The notes below the pieces were generated by a model, which saw nothing but the letters and a program-made list of their open reading frames with translations, searched no databases and was not told the DNA's origin. A stretch of DNA of 56,337 nt from Polyangiaceae bacterium. GTDB lineage: Bacteria > Myxococcota_A > Polyangia > Polyangiales > Polyangiaceae. Positions 53,787 to 56,337 of this stretch are shown in pieces. The stretch is taken from NCBI GenBank assembly GCA_020849655.1, contig JADLFU010000028.1:1-56337 (forward strand). Direction: 5' to 3'. The position numbers were made by a program, and so were the translations under genes. Within the stretch, counting starts at the first letter, position 1. Each line of letters opens with the position of its first letter.

Positions 53787-55168
53787 AGCATCGGCTTGCG
53801 CTGTACGTGGCGCTGGCCATCGGGCCGGTCGCGCTCGCGTCGCCTGTCGGGTGCGGCGGCGCCGACACTGATGCGGCTGTCGCCGGAGCGGGCGGAGCGG
53901 GCGCGCGGGCCGGAGGGGCGGGGAAGGCTGGCGGCGGGTCGAAGCCGGGGGCCGCTGGCGCGACGGCGGGCAAGGCAGGAGCGTCAGCAGCGGGCGGGCA
54001 GGCCACAGCTGGGACGTCGGCAGCCGCTGGTTGTGCCGACTTCGTCGGCTCCAACGACGGCTATGTGACAGTTCCGCCTTGCCCCACCGACTACACCTGT
54101 GGTCCGGGGTGTCGCCCGGTCTTCTCGGTTTCGTACGATCTGAACGCGCTCAGCGAGTTTCAACTCGACGCGTCGGGGGTGGCGGACACGACGCGGCAGC
54201 GACTGCTCGTCGCCAAGTTTGGCGACGAGCAGACGTACTCCGTCGGGCTTCCAGTGGGCGAGAACAGCATCGCGTCGCCCATGCTCACGGAGAGCTACCT
54301 CATCGGGCGCCACTACTCGCTGCCCGCGCCAGCCGACTCAAAGAAGCAAACGGAGCTTCGTGTCTGGGATCGCGCGACCGGCGCCCTGCTGAAGACCATC
54401 CCGATGCCCGGGACGACCAACGCGACGTCACCGTACTACTACGGCGGCGCATCCACCGACAAGTACACGCTGTTCTCGTTTGGCGGAACGCTCCGCAGGT
54501 TCGATCTCGCGACCGGCACGTCGAAGGCGATAGCGCCCAGCACCTGTCAGACTCCGCAGATCCTCGCCGGGCGCTACACGTGCATGGACGAGAACACGGG
54601 AAAGTTCACGTCGATTGACATCGAGACGGGCGACCTCACCCATCCTGGCGCTGGACCCGAGCTGCAAGTCGAAGGTCGGTGCTCGGTCGACGGCGCGTCG
54701 TGCGCGTGGGTAGACTACCGGGATCCACCTGGGCCTGGCTCCAACTTCTCCTGGCGATTTGGCGGCGAGATCTACCTCTACACGTTCGCCACGAAGACGC
54801 TCGAGCGCATCACGTTCGACTCGACCGACACCCCAACTTGGAAATTCCATGCGGCGGTGGATGGCGACCTCGTCGCGTGGATGGAAGTCAGCATGAAGTC
54901 GACGCAGCGGGATGAAACCCGGGCGTGGATCAGCATCATCGACCGTGTCGCCAAGTACGACCGCAAGTCTGGCCAGCGCTGCACCTACGCGGTCCAGAAC
55001 GTGACGGGCAGGAAGTTCATCGGCTCGATCGTCCACAACCGAAAGCTGTACGGGACGTTCAACGATCCCGACATGACGGGCTACTTGCGCGTCGTCGCGC
55101 TCGACCTCGACAGCGCTGACATTCCCTGGGTGTGTGCGGCGAGCCCGTCCCCCGTCGTCGTCCCGTGA
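53783..55168 (+). CDS. Beta-propeller-like lipoprotein, paralogue of the gene at 55357
   Basis: 461 residues. Signal with lipobox SPVGCGG (C24), Gly/Ala linker (28-80), a small Cys-rich stretch (PPCPTDYTCGPGCRP), then repeated blade-like units: LRVWDRATGALLKTIPMP, YTLFSFGGTLRRFDLATG, FTSIDIETGDL, CAWVDYRDPPGPGSN and ITFDSTDTPTWKFHAAVDGD. The ATG overlaps the protease-like gene's stop, so they are coupled. The CAWVDYRDPPG, FGG[ED]IYLY/F, TFDS[TP]DTP and DIPW blocks are shared with the convergent gene at 55357. Function unknown; probably surface-exposed. Confidence 0.8.
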   Translation: MKHRLALYVALAIGPVALASPVGCGGADTDAAVAGAGGAGARAGGAGKAGGGSKPGAAGATAGKAGASAAGGQATAGTSAAAGCADFVGSNDGYVTVPPCPTDYTCGPGCRPVFSVSYDLNALSEFQLDASGVADTTRQRLLVAKFGDEQTYSVGLPVGENSIASPMLTESYLIGRHYSLPAPADSKKQTELRVWDRATGALLKTIPMPGTTNATSPYYYGGASTDKYTLFSFGGTLRRFDLATGTSKAIAPSTCQTPQILAGRYTCMDENTGKFTSIDIETGDLTHPGAGPELQVEGRCSVDGASCAWVDYRDPPGPGSNFSWRFGGEIYLYTFATKTLERITFDSTDTPTWKFHAAVDGDLVAWMEVSMKSTQRDETRAWISIIDRVAKYDRKSGQRCTYAVQNVTGRKFIGSIVHNRKLYGTFNDPDMTGYLRVVALDLDSADIPWVCAASPSPVVVP

Positions 55169-55265
55169 TGCGCCGCCACGACGCGAACAACGGCATCGTC
55201 GGTCGGCCGGGCTGGGGGGCGTGGTGTGGTGCCGAGCGCGACGAAGCGCACAATAGAATGAACAG

Positions 55266-55291
55266 CCGGACCGCGTGCGACCGCGATCCGG
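55266..55291. terminator. Hairpin between two convergent genes
   Basis: CCGGACCGCG / CGCGATCCGG, 10-bp arms with one mismatch and a 6-nt loop, located in the 188-bp gap between the two convergent propeller genes. There is no T-tract on either side, so a bidirectional terminator is only a possibility. Confidence 0.35.
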
Positions 55292-55356
55292 CGGCACCAG
55301 CACCAGCGCGGTCGCTGCAAGCGGCGTCTGGACGCGTGCGCGAGGCGCGCGTGCGG

Positions 55357-56337
55357 TCATCCGCCACCCACCACGACAGGAGGCGGAGACGGCTCGCAGT
55401 TCCACGGGATGTCCGTGCTGTCGAGATCGAACGAGACGGCGCGGCCGTTGCCCGTCCCCAGGTCCGGGTAGTCCTTGAGCATGCCCCACAGCCTTCGCTG
55501 GTACACGAGGTTGAGCGCCATATACTTCAACGTGAACCAGCATCGTGTCCCCTTCGTCAAATCGAGACGCACGACCCTGTCCATGGTGACCTGGCCGGCC
55601 TCCACCGGCCCGAAGATCGGCTTGCCCCGCTCGAGCCAGGTGACCAGATCACCCTCCACCGCCACGTGCATCTTCTGCTTCGGCGTGTCCGGAGAGTCGA
55701 ACGTCACGCGCCTGAGCGTCGCGGTGCCCCGCTCGAACAGGTAGATGTCGCCGCCGAACCGCGTGAACACGTTCGACGTCGTGCCAGGCGGATCACGGTA
55801 GTCGACCCACGCGCACTGATCACCCTGCAACGAGCAGCTGCCTTCGATCTGCAGCGCCTTGCTCGGCGCCAGCACCTTGGTCGCGCCGGTCTCGATGTTC
55901 ACACTCTGAAACTGCCCCTTGTTCTCGTCCGCGCACAGGTACTCGTCGTCGATCAGCTGCCCGTTGAAGCAGAACGCTTGCCCGAGCAGCTTGACCGTCC
56001 CGTCCGCCAGCGTCACCCGGAACAGACCGCCCGACCGGCTGTACAGCGCGTACGTCTCGTTCGCGGCTGCGCCGCCGTACTGGGGGACCTCCTCCTCGCC
56101 AGGCGGGAACGCAGCCTCCGGGTACACCGGCATCGGGTACTTGTGGAGGAGCTGGCCTGTCTGGCGGTCCCAGATGTAGAGGACGATCTGCTCCTGGGGA
56201 TCAGAGAGGATGGGCCATGCGAGCATGAGCGCCATCACTCTGTGTTCGGTGAGCGCCGGATCGTAGAAGCTTGTGGCGTCGGCGTCGCCGTGACCCACCG
56301 TGAACGTGGGGTCGGACTCGCCGCCCGCCGAGAAGTA
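55357..56337 (-). CDS. Beta-propeller-like protein, 5' end beyond the window, paralogue of the gene at 53783
   Basis: The frame is open to the window edge, so the N-terminus (presumably a lipoprotein signal) is missing; 326 residues are visible, and the internal GTG at 56298 is not the start. Blade-like units: LYIWDRQTGQLLHKYPMP, YALYSRSGGLFRVTLADG, FQSVNIETGATKVLAPSK, CAWVDYRDPPGTTSN, FGGDIYLFERGTATLRRVTF and DSPDTPKQKMHVAVEGD. It aligns through most of its length with the 53783 protein and ends in EPSPPPVVVGGG. Function unknown. Confidence 0.8.
   Translation of the reverse strand, partial: YFSAGGESDPTFTVGHGDADATSFYDPALTEHRVMALMLAWPILSDPQEQIVLYIWDRQTGQLLHKYPMPVYPEAAFPPGEEEVPQYGGAAANETYALYSRSGGLFRVTLADGTVKLLGQAFCFNGQLIDDEYLCADENKGQFQSVNIETGATKVLAPSKALQIEGSCSLQGDQCAWVDYRDPPGTTSNVFTRFGGDIYLFERGTATLRRVTFDSPDTPKQKMHVAVEGDLVTWLERGKPIFGPVEAGQVTMDRVVRLDLTKGTRCWFTLKYMALNLVYQRRLWGMLKDYPDLGTGNGRAVSFDLDSTDIPWNCEPSPPPVVVGGG
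55358..55397. repeat. Intact copy of the 40-bp tail duplicated at 50219
   Basis: Encodes the C-terminal EPSPPPVVVGGG and stop region of the minus-strand propeller gene; 36 of 40 bases match 50219-50258 in the same orientation. Confidence 0.6.

Overview
The window is about 56 kb of very GC-rich bacterial chromosome, coding almost wall to wall. The gene mix points to a myxobacterium (Myxococcota, probably a Polyangia-type lineage). The pointers are many lipoproteins whose lipobox is followed by a Gly/Ala-rich AGAGG-type linker and Cys-rich modules, a DUF1549/DUF1553-DUF1501 pair, an HU of the Lys-rich 'PATK' type, and unusual domain fusions. This assignment is inference from sequence character. 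No tRNA, rRNA, CRISPR array or complete insertion sequence was seen.

Layout. (1) 1-5791: housekeeping genes, with the 3' part of CTP synthase, hemL and a glutaminyl-tRNA synthetase that reads on through a YqeY-like tail into a DUF4336 domain. (2) 5743-17363, minus strand: a tightly packed run made of a diacylglycerol-kinase-like/GAF protein, a Cys-rich repeat lipoprotein, a 937-residue polytopic protein, a DUF2079 membrane protein, a discoidin-methyltransferase fusion and a UPF0104/AglD-like membrane protein. Stop/start overlaps show that the last three are translationally coupled. (3) 17375-19559: two surface lipoproteins, one with a VWA domain. (4) 19649-27069: two large radical-SAM proteins flanking a DUF483-like protein. 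The second one has a non-canonical cysteine spacing and a long TPR tail. This is a candidate uncharacterised radical-SAM system. (5) 27039-31049, minus: a MinD-DnaJ-HTH fusion, glutamate-cysteine ligase, a small lipoprotein and HU. (6) 31332-38603: ybeY, the DUF1501 and DUF1549/1553 pair, a subtilisin-like lipoprotein and an alpha/beta-hydrolase lipoprotein. (7) 38616-49639, minus: a type II DMSO-reductase-family molybdoenzyme (Tat-exported alpha, four-cluster beta, heme-b gamma, TorD chaperone) resembling nitrate reductase/nitrite oxidoreductase. A NifU-like protein that has lost its cysteines precedes it, and a dihydrouridine synthase and two envelope proteins follow. (8) 49640-51398: a gene-poor stretch with three copies of a TGACG-N2-CGTCA palindrome upstream of the molybdoenzyme operon, a small zinc-ribbon-like gene and a decayed paralogue tail. 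(9) 51399-56337: a trypsin/Kelch protein cut from its lipoprotein signal by an exact 10-bp tandem duplication, and two convergent paralogous beta-propeller lipoproteins.

Most notable: the NXR/Nar-like operon with its palindromic operator set; the radical-SAM/DUF483 locus; the 10-bp duplication frameshift; and three genes in which a TTAG sits where a TAG stop is expected (GlnRS-YqeY, HU, Cys-rich lipoprotein), so that each reading frame runs on.
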